From Panicum virgatum (taxonomy: Eukaryota > Streptophyta > Magnoliopsida > Poales > Poaceae), in NCBI RefSeq assembly GCF_016808335.1, contig NC_053146.1, forward strand, positions 43,746,620-43,810,619: a stretch of 64,000 nucleotides of DNA. Direction: 5' to 3'. Below, in pieces: positions 22,481 to 34,139 of this stretch. Position numbers and translations under genes: made by a program. Within the stretch, counting starts at the first letter, position 1. Each line of letters begins with the position of its first letter. A model generated the notes under the pieces. It saw only the letters and a list, made by a program, of their open reading frames with translations. It was not told where the DNA came from and did not search any database.

Positions 22481-22837
22481 CCTTAATTTTAATAACCTAT
22501 ATAATCTAAGCGTTAGGCGGCTCTAAGAAAAATCTAAGCGTCAGATTTTAAAATGGTTAGATGATTTGTTAGAAATTTGTTATTTTTATATCTCACAAAT
22601 AAAGTTGATTATGGACAGGATATTTCACAAGATTGTGTATCATCATATCATCTATATTTGTGATTCTTTTGGTGAATTCAGACGACTTTTTTGCCGTGGT
22701 TTGCACGGGTTTTCACAAAGATTATGTTTTCTACTAGATATATTCCCCAGATTTTAATCGTATATAATTTTAAACTAAAAATATTATTAAATATCAAATC
22801 ATTTTATGAAAGAGTATTAGAGCCTTAATCCGTTACA
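22481..22837. other. AT-rich intergenic DNA
   Basis: No gene recognised. A short direct repeat TCTAAGCGT(T/C)AG occurs twice near 22505-22545. Confidence 0.4.
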
Positions 22838-23460
22838 GTGCTGCGGCCGCACACACCAACATATAGATGGCCAACGGGCCGTGCCGGGATGGCTCGGCGG
22901 CACGTCGTGTCGTGCCGTGCCGGTGCTCATTGTGCCACCGCCGTGCCGTGCCTCCGGCGTACTCGTGCCTGGCCGGCGGGCCGACCCAAAAGTACAGCCG
23001 TGCCGAGCTCCAAAAGGAGAGCAGGAGGCGGGGAGGGAGACGGCCGCGCCGCCCGCGCGAGGGAACTACTCCCGGCACGCCACTCGCACCGCCGCGCACG
23101 TGGGAGCCACTGCCGACCGGCGCACGCGGGGAAGAGGCGCGAGGGAGCTACAGCACGGGGAACCGGCGGACGACGGAGCTCGACAATCGGCCTGGGCCAC
23201 GGGCCGTGCCGATGGGCCGCGGGCTGGACGGCCAAGTATACACCAACAGCATGTCAATCCATGACTCGCCCGCGAGCGTCCGCAGCCATCGGCTCATTGT
23301 CCGCCAAACGCTTGCCCGTCCCTCTCGCGGGGCCTCCAAGCAACAACACCAATCCCAGACACGTGACGCACCACTGGAACCATCGACCCTATCTCTGAAA
23401 CCCCCACGGCCTATGCCATGCCGCGCGGTGGCGGCCGGCAATGGCCTTCATTGTGCCTCA
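22838..23460. repeat. GC-rich repeat-like tract with recurring CGTGCCG words
   Basis: Many copies of GCCGTGCCG/GGGCCGTGCC in both orientations between about 22870 and 23220, with abrupt composition borders against AT-rich DNA on both sides. Such tracts recur in grass repeats. Long frames here are compositional. The element class is not determined. Confidence 0.45.
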
Positions 23461-23632
23461 TGTGCCTCTCTGAGGTCGCCATTGTCTTTTTTGTTGGATT
23501 GGGAGAATGTAATGGGACTGATTGTCGTACAATGAAGCACACAGGTAGTTGAGAACCTGATTATCAAGAACAGCTTGAATTATGATGTGAAGTAAAGAGT
23601 ATAACTCAATAAGTATTCTGTGATATACAGAT

Positions 23633-26155
23633 ATGTCGAGCAAGATGCAGTTTCAAGTATTTTATGGTGACTACAATGTTTTGTATGGGCCAAATGGAGT
23701 AGATCTTTCTGCCTTTAAGTGCACATCTAGCGCCATAGATAAACCTCTGGAAAGGAGTTTTGGTTCCATATGTAAATGGCTGCAGCGTGGGTTCCGTGTT
23801 GATACGTTGACACATGTGATCACCGTCCAGTCTCTTGACACATGTGATGGCCATAGATAAACCTCTGGAAAGGAGTTTTGGCACATCTAGCAACTCCGAG
23901 TATTCGAAGAGAGACCAATTATGTTGAGCAAGATGAGTCAGAAGAGACAGAGAATCAAAACATGGGACCACAGGGCCTTGTTGATGAGGGAGAGATGATA
24001 CATAGCATTGTGGACGAGATGGAGGCAGAAAACCAAACCGCAATAGAGATGGAAGAATATGAGGGCTCATCTGATGACGAGCAGTACTCATTACCAAAAG
24101 AGTGGAAGGAGCATGGTTTTGGCAGTCATGTCGCAGAAGACGTACGAAATCAGGAGTGTGAGTATAGAGGGAATGAGGTAGTGCAAGGTGCAATATATCC
24201 AAACATTGAAGCCGTAAAAGATGCTGTGAGACTATGTGCAATATCATTGAAACGAGAATTCAGAGTCGTAAAGTCTGGCAGTAAAGAATATGAGGTGAAG
24301 TGTGTGAATGATGGATGTCCATGGCGAGTACACGCATTCAATGGAAAATGGAAGTCGAACTGGAAATGTTCCATTGTGACAGAGCACACATGTTTGCTGT
24401 CAGAAGTTCTTCCCTCGTATCGCAATATATCATGCGACTTTGTTGCAAAGCAAATATATGGGTAGATTATGGACAACCTAAATTATGAGCCAAAAATGAT
24501 TGTTCGACACATTGAGTAGACTTACCAGTACACCATTAGTTATTTGAAGGCATGGCGGGCTAAACAAAGGGTGTTCGAGATGCGGTTCGGCACATACGAG
24601 GCATCATATGATAACCTACCTCGTATGTTATTCCAGGTTGCTGATAGAAATCCTGGAAGCTTTTATGACACATACCTCGTACCAGCCGTGACTAGGGGCA
24701 AAGAATTATGCAACGAGCCTTCTTTTGCATAGGTGGTTGTGTTAGAGTATTTCAGTGTTGTCTTCCGGTGACCTGCATTGATGGCACATTTCTGACTGGA
24801 AGGTATAAAGGTCAGATACTCACCGCAATCGGGGGTAGATTGCAACAACCAAATAATTCCGCTAGCATTTGCATTTGTTGAGAATGAGAACTTAGACAGT
24901 TGGTATTGGTTCCTTGAACGAGTGAAGGTTCATGTTGTTGCTGCACGTCCAGATGTGTGCCTTATTAGTGATAGGCATGCAGGTCTGCTGCAATCAATAC
25001 TGAAATTGCAACGTGGAACTGCGACAACGCCTCCATTGTGGCCCGATGTCCAAAACAGGTGGTGCATTAGGCATATGGGTGCAAACTTCTATGACCACTT
25101 CAAGAACAAGGATCTTAAGAACCTGTTTAAGAGGTTGTGCACCCAAAATCAACAGAGAAAATTCAATCCATTATGGCAGATGCTTGATCAGTTGACTACA
25201 GAGCTAGTGAAGGTAAGGGCATCAGGAACAGGCATGAGTCAGGCTGCAGAGGCTAGGGATTCAATGGAGAAGCCATTTTCACACTGGATTCGAGGTGCAC
25301 CTAAGGAGAAATGATCATTTCTTTATGATACCAACAGAATACGGTATGGTATTCAGACAACAAACCATGCGGAGTGTTTCAATATGGTTATGCGTTCTTG
25401 TCGTGTCTTTCCTCTTGTGGGAATTGTTGAGTTCATCATGTATGGGTGCATGAAGTATTTCAGAGAGCGTTACATGGCTGCAAGCATAAACATCAGCAAC
25501 TCCCAAATTCAGTTTTGCACAACAGTGACACAATATATGCAAGAGAAGATTGAAAAAGCCAAACTGCACCGCGTCATATTGACAGGTACAATGGAGCATA
25601 GATTTGAGGTTCTATGCAAGGATAGAACTGGTCGTGGTATCCGTAGAGATAGGGTGGTACAGTAGAGTTTGATTACAGTAGATGGCAAAGCCTTCTGCAC
25701 CTGCATGAAGCCTAAGTTATTGCATTTGCCATGCTCGTATCTCATTGCGGCATGTGCAGAGTCTGGGTTGCAGCCAGGAGTATTTATTTCACCTTACTTC
25801 AGCAAGGAAGCAGCTGTATCCACCTGGGGACATGAGGTATACGGGATTGGAATAGTGGGGCCTTTCATTCAGGATAATGAGAATAAGATGTTTATTCCTG
25901 ATCCAGCCACTAAGAAAGGCAAATGCCGCCGTCAGACACGTCGTATTCGGAATGGTATGGACGAGTCCGAAGCAAGCAAGGCACAAAAGCGTTGCAGCCA
26001 ATGTGGAGCATTGGGTCACAACTACAAGAAGTGTCCTCAGAATGCACTTCACGATGCTGCTGACGTCGGTCCTTCTGGAAATCCCAGAGATGGAGCACCT
26101 CCTACGTTCAGACGACCATCGGCGAGAATTGCTCGTGGAAGGCATTCAGTGTCAT
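23633..26155 (+). pseudogene. MuDR-type MULE transposase, decayed
   Basis: Consecutive + frames give an N-terminal segment (MSSKMQFQVFYGDYNVLYG), an acidic linker, and the MuDR DNA-binding region (CVNDGCPWRVHAFNGKWKSN). A DDE region follows with CIDGTFLTGRYKGQ and LISDRHAGLLQS, then RWCIRHMGANF. The C-terminus has a SWIM zinc finger (FCTCMKPKLLHLPCSY) and a CCHC knuckle CSQCGALGHNYKKC. Several in-frame stops (e.g. near 24463, 24730, 25312, 25663) and frame changes break it. A 47-bp direct repeat (ATAGATAAACCTCTGGAAAG) occurs near 23735 and 23852. This is the mobilising gene of the MULE that also holds the PMD gene; no longer functional. Confidence 0.9.
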
Positions 26156-26165
26156 GATCCACAAT

Positions 26166-26361
26166 TGTATCGAACATATTTGTAATATGTAGTAATCGTG
26201 TGTCCAGTTTGTATGGAACATATCTGTAATGTATAAATAGCGTGCGTGGAGTTTGTATCGAACCTATCTGTAATATATAGTAATCGTGCGTGGAGTTTGT
26301 ATCGAACCTATCTGTAATGTATAAATATTACGCGTCCAGTTTGTATGAAACATATATGTAC
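26166..26361. repeat. 44-bp tandem repeat, about 4.5 units
   Basis: Units start at 26166, 26210, 26254, 26298 and (partial) 26342, each beginning TGTAT(C/G)GAAC and ending AGTT. It lies exactly between the transposase stop and the PMD gene start. Confidence 0.92.
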
Positions 26362-26506
26362 CTATGTGTTCTCATATATTTTTGAATGCAGGTATGGAGA
26401 TGGACTCCTTGCTAGACCCAGTTATCGACTCGAACCACAGGTTTTACTTTGCAGCAGTTGAGCACCGAGCCCTAGAGGTGCTACGTCCTCGTCCACCCGG
26501 GGAGGC

Positions 26507-26610
26507 GATCTCTATACACCACGATTGGTGTGACAGGTATGTAATGAAATATTATTATTTATCACTTATGTATTCGATCTCTATACACCACGATTGGTGT
26601 GACAGGTATG
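26507..26610 (+). repeat. Duplicated exon-end/intron segment in the PMD gene
   Basis: The 34-base end of exon 1 with its splice donor (CGATCTCTATACACCACG...ACAGGTATG) is repeated 69 bp downstream inside intron 1, giving two alternative donors. Using the first restores the DR|LREAG reading. Confidence 0.9.
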
Positions 26611-27532
26611 AAATATTATTGTTTATCACTTTTGTTTATTGCAGGTTACGTGAGGCCGGTCTACTGACTCTGAGCCGTCTTGTCGAGGGTGGGCCTATTC
26701 AGCTCAACCGATCCCTCCTGACGGCGCTCGTTGACAGATGGAGGCCGGAGACACACACGTTCCACCTCCCGTGTGGGGAGATGACTCCTACGCTGCAGGA
26801 CGTGGCCTACCTCCTTGGCCTCCCTATCGTCGGGGAGGCTGTAGGTCCGCGTGTGGTGGCGGCCTCGTGGAAGGATGACCTGGAGGCCCGTTTTGCCCTG
26901 GTTGACCACGTGGAAGAAGCAGGTCCGATCAACCCGCACCCGCGAGCAGCAGGTCCTTCGAAGACCTGGTTCCTACATTTTACAGTACGTATTCATTCCA
27001 TATTTAAATTTAATTGTTACAATTCACATGTTCCATTGTCAGTTGAAACCATTAATCTTAATTGTTTATGCAACCTGCCCTGTTGGCTGCGGATGCCGAC
27101 GAGTACAGTGTGACCAGATTGCTGGAGGCGTACCTACTTTGGTTGTTTGGTTACATCATGTTCAACAACACTCATGGCAACTCGGTCGATAGGATTCTCC
27201 TTCCGTATGCACGGGAGATTGCGGATGGGGACGAGGACGTACCGCCCTACAGCTGGGGTGAGGCGGTACTTGCAGCCACTTACCGTGGACTCTGCGACGG
27301 CTGCATGAAGACACATGGGAACGCTATCCTCGCAGGGGTGCCCACTACTGCTACAGCTTTGGTCGTACGAGAGGCTAGCCGTTGGTCGACCCATGGTCCG
27401 CCACGAGCCTTACCACGGGGCCTTGTACGGCGACGAGGAGGACGACAGGCCCACTATGGGAACTATTTGGATCTGGCGTCAGGTACGTTCGCAACAAATC
27501 TAATTTTGTTATTCATTGTTACATGATGCATT

Positions 27533-30500
27533 TGTGACACCTCAGGTGTCAGTACTTTTAAATACAATCAATGCACCTTAGTTAAAGTTAAAAAAAAAAT
27601 TTGGGAAAGTAATTCAAAGAGAAAGGGTCAAATAAAAGACAAATTATTGCAAAAGAAATGAAAGGAGAAAGAAAAAGGGTGAAAAGCTACTCAATAGTTA
27701 ATTAAAAAATGTGCACAAAATTTTAGTTGGCTCATGGGAGGTGCTTCAATTGACATGTGCTCAATTGAACATCAGCCAAAAACAAGTCAAAAACTGAATA
27801 AAACTAAAGTCCTTTTGTGCAAATTTACAAATGTACCAATAGTTCAAAATGTGGGTTTCAAATGAAAATTTGCATAACACGAAAGTTATAGATCTTGAAA
27901 AGTTATACAAAAGTGGTATTCAACACTGTTCCAATTGAGCCCTCCAAGTAGGAGAAAATTTTTGTTTACTGAGAGGTCCCTGGAATTTTCAGGAATCGCA
28001 AAAGAGCCCCTATCTCCATCTCTCTCTCCCGGCTTACTCTGTTTCGGCCGCCGCCGGTGGACTTCGTCCACCGCGCGCCCGCGGCCAAATGGACCCGGGG
28101 AGTCCCTCAGCGCCACCTGGCCGCCTCTTGGCACCTCCTCGCGCGCACACGCGTCCCAGACCCCTTCCCGAGCCGCCACGACACCCCCGGCCGGCGCAGC
28201 GCCGCTGCCTCCTCCGCCCGCTCGCCGTCGAGTCGCCCAGGGCCAAATCGACCGCCCCCAGTCACTACATCCCTCACCCAGGAGCTCCTTGGCCTATAAA
28301 GACCCCCAGAACTCCACCGTCGCGCCCTTCTCCCCCTTCTTCCTCCTCCCGCCGCTCCGCCATGGCCGCCGAGATCCAGCTCGCGCGGACCGGCTAACCC
28401 AGCCCTACATTGCCCCCTCCGACCACCGCAGCAGCTTCGCCATCTCCTAGTTAAGCTCCACGCGCGCGGAATCGAACCCAAACCTACTCCAGACGCCGTT
28501 CCCCTTTTGCGCCACCGCCAGCGAGCTCAGGCTCACCGCGGACCGGCCAGCTCCGAAGGAGACCGAGCACGACAGCTACCCCAGAAGCATCCACAAGCTC
28601 ACGCGATGCTCGTGCGCGCCCTGTTCCCCTACCCCGAGCCCTCCTCCTTCCCTCCAGCACCGGCGAACCGGACAACCGCCCCGCCATTGACGCCGACGAG
28701 CTCGAACCCGTACACCAACCACTCAAACGTCGACCAGGGTAGGTGTTCCTCGATCCCTTCTCTCCCACGCGCCTCCCCGTGGCAGCCCCGGTAAGCCCTG
28801 CACTGCAGAACACCACCGGCAAGATGCCACGGCGGAGAAGGCCGGCGAAGGACCCGGTTGTAAATTGTTTTTTTCGTTCAAGGGTGTGTTTGCAAGATTT
28901 TCAGTGTATACCAGTGAACTTCTAAAATACGAAACAAATCACAGAAAAATCAGAAAAATGTAAACTCAACTGATCTGGAATCCTTGTAATAAAATCTACA
29001 AATTTTGTAACAGTAACATCTGCAGAAACTCAACTGATTTTAATCTGGGAAAAAGAATAAGAAAACCACCTTATGCATGTTCAGGAAGTTCTACTCAGCA
29101 AATGACCTTGATTTTTGGATATGTTATCACTAATGGAATCTTAAGATCACAGTAAAAAGATGACACCCAACCAAAACAGGTATCATGTTGGAACAATCAA
29201 GATTCTCTAATCTGTTGTTAGCTTTCTCAAGTTAATTATGGAAAACATGCACATGATCTTGCTCTAGAATTTTTACTGCATACATGTGTAACTTAAATAT
29301 TGTGAATCCATAAATTTCAGATTTATCAGAGTTCAATTGCTATATACCATGATTTATGCTTGTTTAATCAACTTAATTCTCCATATATAGTTATTGTGCT
29401 CAGAAAAATCTATATTTAATTATGAAGTGTGTTTTTAGCTCTGTGTTTCTGTCTAAAAATTTTGAGATGCATTTACTGAGTTTTTCTTTGGGGGAAATAA
29501 TCATGCTTAGCATCTTAGGGCTAGATTTACTATTTTTGTTCTGAGTAATATACAATGTTTCTGATCATGATTTTTGGACATGATCTTGTATGGAGTATGT
29601 TCTACCTGTAATAAAAAGTTCATATGCATTACTAGATAAATGCACCTTGAGAAATCTATGCAAACTCATGCTAAGTTCACTGCATAACTAAATTATCATA
29701 TTGAGTTATATCTTGAAAAATTTTCTGGAGAATGTTTAGATCATGAGTAGTCTTTGGTAAAAAGTTGAGAGCCATATCCCTAGTAAAACTCTCTGTAGAA
29801 TTAATCTTAGTTAAAAGCTTGTTGTTTTGTCCTTTTTGTCACCTCAGCTATATAAGTGAATAAAATCTGGAAAAATTTTAGTGCTTAGTATATGCTATGA
29901 AGTTTCTCTCGTAAAATTTTTAGCACCAGAACCCATGTTAAGCATTCTGTACAAAAAGATGAAGTAATTAGAGTAGTTTACTTACATAAATAGTAGTGGT
30001 AAAGGCTTTATGATCAATGGCTGAATTTTATACCATGAATACTGAAGTTTGGATCTGTGTTACTTTAGTTTCTCATCAATAGCTCATTAATACTTTTGTT
30101 GTTATGAAATAATGAAAGCATGCTATGTGTTGAAATCGAAAATGAAAACCAAAACCCCCACTCATTCATGAAGAAACGTAGTTATGTTTACTACTCTATA
30201 AACGACTGCCCATGAAATGAAAAGTGAAATCATCACTAAATTTAACTTGTTGAACTACAACTTTATCGTGAAGGAAAGAAATCGTTATCCATGAGTAACT
30301 CATAATCTTGCATTGCATATAGAACCGGTTAATCTCGCGGACGGAGACTACGAATTGGTGCCCGCGGACTCTCATGCGGAGCAGGAGGTTAATCTGATTT
30401 GTGCTAACTTGCCTCAAGACCTGGGCCAAGCCCCAGAGGCTTTTCTGCCTGACAGTGCCCAAGAAGGCAAGCCCCGGAGCATAATCCCACTATATTCCGA

Positions 30501-31914
30501 ATTAACATTCAGCTATCTATTTATTAATGTTTTGTAATATCCTGTTTTCTGCATTTAAGTTTTCTAGGCGTTGATCGAAAACCTTAGATGCATGATTCCT
30601 AGGAACCTATGTTTGTTACCGGATCTTTTTATCGACTAGTTGCCATGCTAAATAGGTGCGGTAGAAGTCGAGTGGTTTCCTGCCTCTCGCGAGCAAATAG
30701 GAATTTAACTGACTTTAATTCCTGTTGAAATGTAAGGACAATGGGCGGGGTTGTGTAGTTGTGATACTCCGCTGGTGTAGTCAAAAATGGCTAAGGTCGC
30801 GGTGTGTGGCTCATTTCGTTAAGCGTTTGAAAGTACTAGCCACATACCGAGAAATATGGTAATCGGTAAGCTTAAGTACCTGATTGGACCGGCGAGTGGA
30901 ACGATCTCGCACCCTCCTGGTAGAAGTAGGATTTACATTTTTGTCGCGACGTACGGGTGCAGAGTGGTCGGACTCTGTAGTCGGGGAGGGTGTGCTGGAT
31001 CCACGGACTGGAAAGAAAGGGGAAAAGTAGCGTGGGCGGGAGCGAAGTCGATCCCCATGCGTGTGGTCTAGGTTCCCCTGGCCAGGTTGAAATTCGATTC
31101 AGAATCGTCCGCCTCTCACGGCATGAGATTGCTTAATGTTTTTAGTCACACAGAGTAACAAGTGGAACATGATGATGATAATACTGTTGGTTGATTAAAT
31201 GGTTGCTCTACCATGCTTGAGTAGAGATAGTTGCAAATTTAGAATGGTTAATCCAACTAGAATATGGCTAAGTAAAACCTAAAAGTAAGGATCAAAACTT
31301 AGCGGCATTTTTGGCAAAACAAACCCCACCAACCAAAAAGCCTTGCATGTCTAGTTATCGGACTATGATATATCCGGAGACGGGTCAGTCTTGCTGAGTA
31401 TTAGTATACTCAGCCTTGCTTGTGGTACTGTTTTTCAGGTACTAACTTCGAGGATTTGTGTGCAAGTCTTACTTGGCCGTGTACCTTGCCTCCGGGTTGG
31501 TCTGTTGAGTGGGATGGCCCTTCAGCTGGTGCTAATCACCCTCCCGCTGAGTGACGCATTCGTACGGGCTTTATCGATGCGTCACGTTATGTCGCTAGTT
31601 ATCTTTTAATGCTTCCGCTGAACAATGAGACTTGAATAATTGAGTAGATGGAACTCTGTAGTACTTTACTTCTCTGAACATGGTTTGTAATAAATGGTTT
31701 TTCCGTTGCAATCACTGAGATGTAAGAATTGTTCTGTGTTGTAATCTCTGGGCTCACCTTCGTGTGGGTGTAGTCTGCTGATCCTGGAATAGCGTGGCTT
31801 TTATCGAGGCTTCACTTGAGGAACTACCGGTGAGTGCCAGTTTGGGTCGGAGTTGCTTAGCAACGAAGATCAGTGCACCCGGGCCCAGTATTTTTTTTGG
31901 GTGGTTCCGCCACA
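27533..31914 (+). repeat. 5' LTR of element A (4382 bp)
   Basis: TGTGACACCTCAGGTGTCA to GGTTCCGCCACA. The left edge is a short palindrome (TGACACCT-C-AGGTGTCA). GC-rich promoter-like section about 28040-28850, then AT-rich DNA. Compared with its partner it lacks about 12 bp near 28050 but keeps the 1.5 kb that the 3' LTR has lost. Confidence 0.95.
28293..28300 (+). promoter_or_regulatory. Probable LTR TATA box, element A 5' LTR
   Basis: CCTATAAAGACC sits just upstream of a CT-rich stretch in the GC-rich part of the LTR and is conserved in all four LTR copies (also near 34911, 46788 and 56448). Confidence 0.6.
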
Positions 31915-31916
31915 GC

Positions 31917-31928
31917 TGGTATCAGAGC
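31917..31928 (+). other. Primer-binding site of element A (tRNA-Met)
   Basis: TGGTATCAGAGC begins 2 bp after the 5' LTR, an exact match to the usual initiator tRNA-Met PBS of plant Ty3/Ty1 elements. Confidence 0.92.
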
Positions 31929-33315
31929 TCGCAGACAGCCTACCAGAGATGGCAACCTCGGTTTTCAAAACAACAATTTAAAACTTGACTTCAGAACTAC
32001 TAAAGTTTTTGAAAGAGTTTAGGACCTCCAAGGACAAGTCTAGGACGTAAAGCCCTAGGGGATCTTATGGGTATAATCAGGTGGCTTATTTTGTATGGCT
32101 AACTTCCAGCACATTACTTTTTAGTATTTAATTTCTGTAATTTAAATTCTGCAACTACATCATCGCCACGAAGGTATTCTTCCTCAGTCAGCTGAGGGAG
32201 TCTGACCTTCCCGTCGGTGATGCGAGCCGAACGCTGGAGCTCAAGCAGTGGCCTACTTGAGCTGCTGCCCATATACCAACTTCGGTTGATTATATGGGGA
32301 GTAATGGTTCGAAATTGGAATTCAATTCCCCGTCCAAGACGGTACTCAGTCAATACGTTATTTTGGTAACGTATGCTTAACGTTGTCCATACGGTGGTAA
32401 TTGTATGGATGCCGATTCTATAGTGATCGGTAATGTATGGGAACGCTTTCGTGAGTGCTGGCACGAAAGGTTCATTTTATATACTGTCAATTTTCTGCAG
32501 GTACGCTGACTCGAATTCGAAATCTAGGCTATCTAGCTATATCGAGTAGCTATATAGTGAGGGACGTAATATGTATGCCACCAAAGTCATTGCGTAAGAC
32601 CAAGGTTACTTGGCAATTCTTTTCCTTGGTGAGGACGTATATGTTCTGCATTCATTCTCAAAAAGGTTAGCAAATAAATCTCTAGAGAAATTGCAAGCAA
32701 ATCAGCTAAAACCCTATCCTAAGTAGTATCCAGAAAGTCTGCAACCTGGTTTCCACGAATTTTAACCTTCTGTTAATTTACTCAAATCGACTTGGGGTAG
32801 TAATACTAAATTATGTTTCCTAAGTTATCAAGCTGCTGTAAAAATTTGAAATTTTTTGAAGCCTTCTAGCATGGTATTTGTATTTTTGGATCAACCCTGT
32901 GTAAAACTGTTAACTCTGAACAGTCTGTACAACTGAAATTTTTCGACCTTTATAAGTTGTTCAAACTAAAAATCGTTCAACATGAAAGTTGTAGAAAACT
33001 AAGTGGTGATCTTACCCTAAAAATTTGAATAATTTTTGACAACTGGTTTGAGAGTTATGGTCGAAATACACCCTCTCTGGACACTCAGTTTTCCTGGTTG
33101 ACGTCACTCTGAATACCTGAGCATATCACCCCCATGGATTCTGAATGGATCTTAGTGATGACTAGATGAATCGTTCCTTAATATCAGAGGGATCTTGTGT
33201 AAATTTTTGAGAATTTTTGAAGCAAATTATATATCATTTTGGCAATTTCTTTCACTGTCCAGAGTTAGTGGTTTTTGTTACCCTCAGCTGATCCATCGGT
33301 CTTTTGTTGGGACAG
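31929..33315 (+). other. Untranslated leader of element A
   Basis: 1.4 kb without a conserved frame between the PBS and ORF0. It contains TTTCTGCAGGTACGCTG (near 32495-32512), a possible splice donor also present in B, and ends in GGGACAG directly before the ORF0 ATG. Confidence 0.6.
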
Positions 33316-34139
33316 ATGGAAGAGCTGCTGATCGTTGACGCGCAAGGGCACGTGCACTCCGCTTGCCTGCACTGGGATGGGTTTCCCCGCCGTCTTTGGG
33401 AGCTTTTGAGTGCAGCCGGTTACCTCCAGCCACCGGTTTACGATGGCCACGAGTTTGTGGAGGACGGAGTTCGTCGCTGCAGTGTGACGATGGTGATCCC
33501 GCAGCACCTGCTCAACGGGTGGGAGCCGATCGTGACTCAGGTGGTTGGTCACTACCTGCTGGACACTTGGGAGCTTACCGCCATGAGGGCGATGACCACT
33601 TTTTGCTCTTCGCACCCTCTGGAGGTGGTTCTGACCGCGTTCGGGTTGTTCCCTGCACCTGACCCGGCAGACCCGCTTTGGCTCGACCGGATGGCACACG
33701 TGGACGTGGTCGCTACCCTTGACCCGGTCGGGGCACTTCGGACGGCAGTGATGTGCTTGGACGGTCTTTACAAACTTCACACTTACCAGAGTTACGCCGT
33801 CGCTCAGTTGGTGGACCACGCTCAGGCCTTGCACCTGGCGGTCCAGCTGAGAGATGGGCAGCTTCGGGAGGCTAGTACCGAGCTCGAGAGCAGGGCTACT
33901 CTTATCGCCCAGCTCCACGGCCAGGTTGACGAGCTTCAGGACATGGTGTCGGATCATGACGCTACGATCAACTTCCTGGAGGACCAGTTTCACGACCTGC
34001 AGCTTGAGTTGGACGAGGCCCAGGGGCAGCTCCACGCGATACAGCACGCGCAGGATGCCCTTCACGCACCTCCCGACGAGATGCAGGTGGACGAGGAGGA
34101 CGAGCCCCAGGATATCGAGGGCGTTTCAGAGATGGACTC

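Noticed and set aside
30313..30537. 74-codon + frame in the LTRs (MHIEPVNLADGDYELVPADS), also near 36.9, 48.8 and 57.0 kb
   Set aside because: Open in all four LTRs but short and within the LTR. No sign that it is translated, and the four copies share descent, so openness is weak evidence.
33265..34065. 266-codon minus-strand frame opposite ORF0 (also 39876-40676)
   Set aside because: Present in both A and B, but its codons are the shadow of ORF0. Product is His/Val/Gln-rich without motif. The + frame has the acceptor-ATG context and coherent domain composition. An antisense gene is not excluded but is unsupported.
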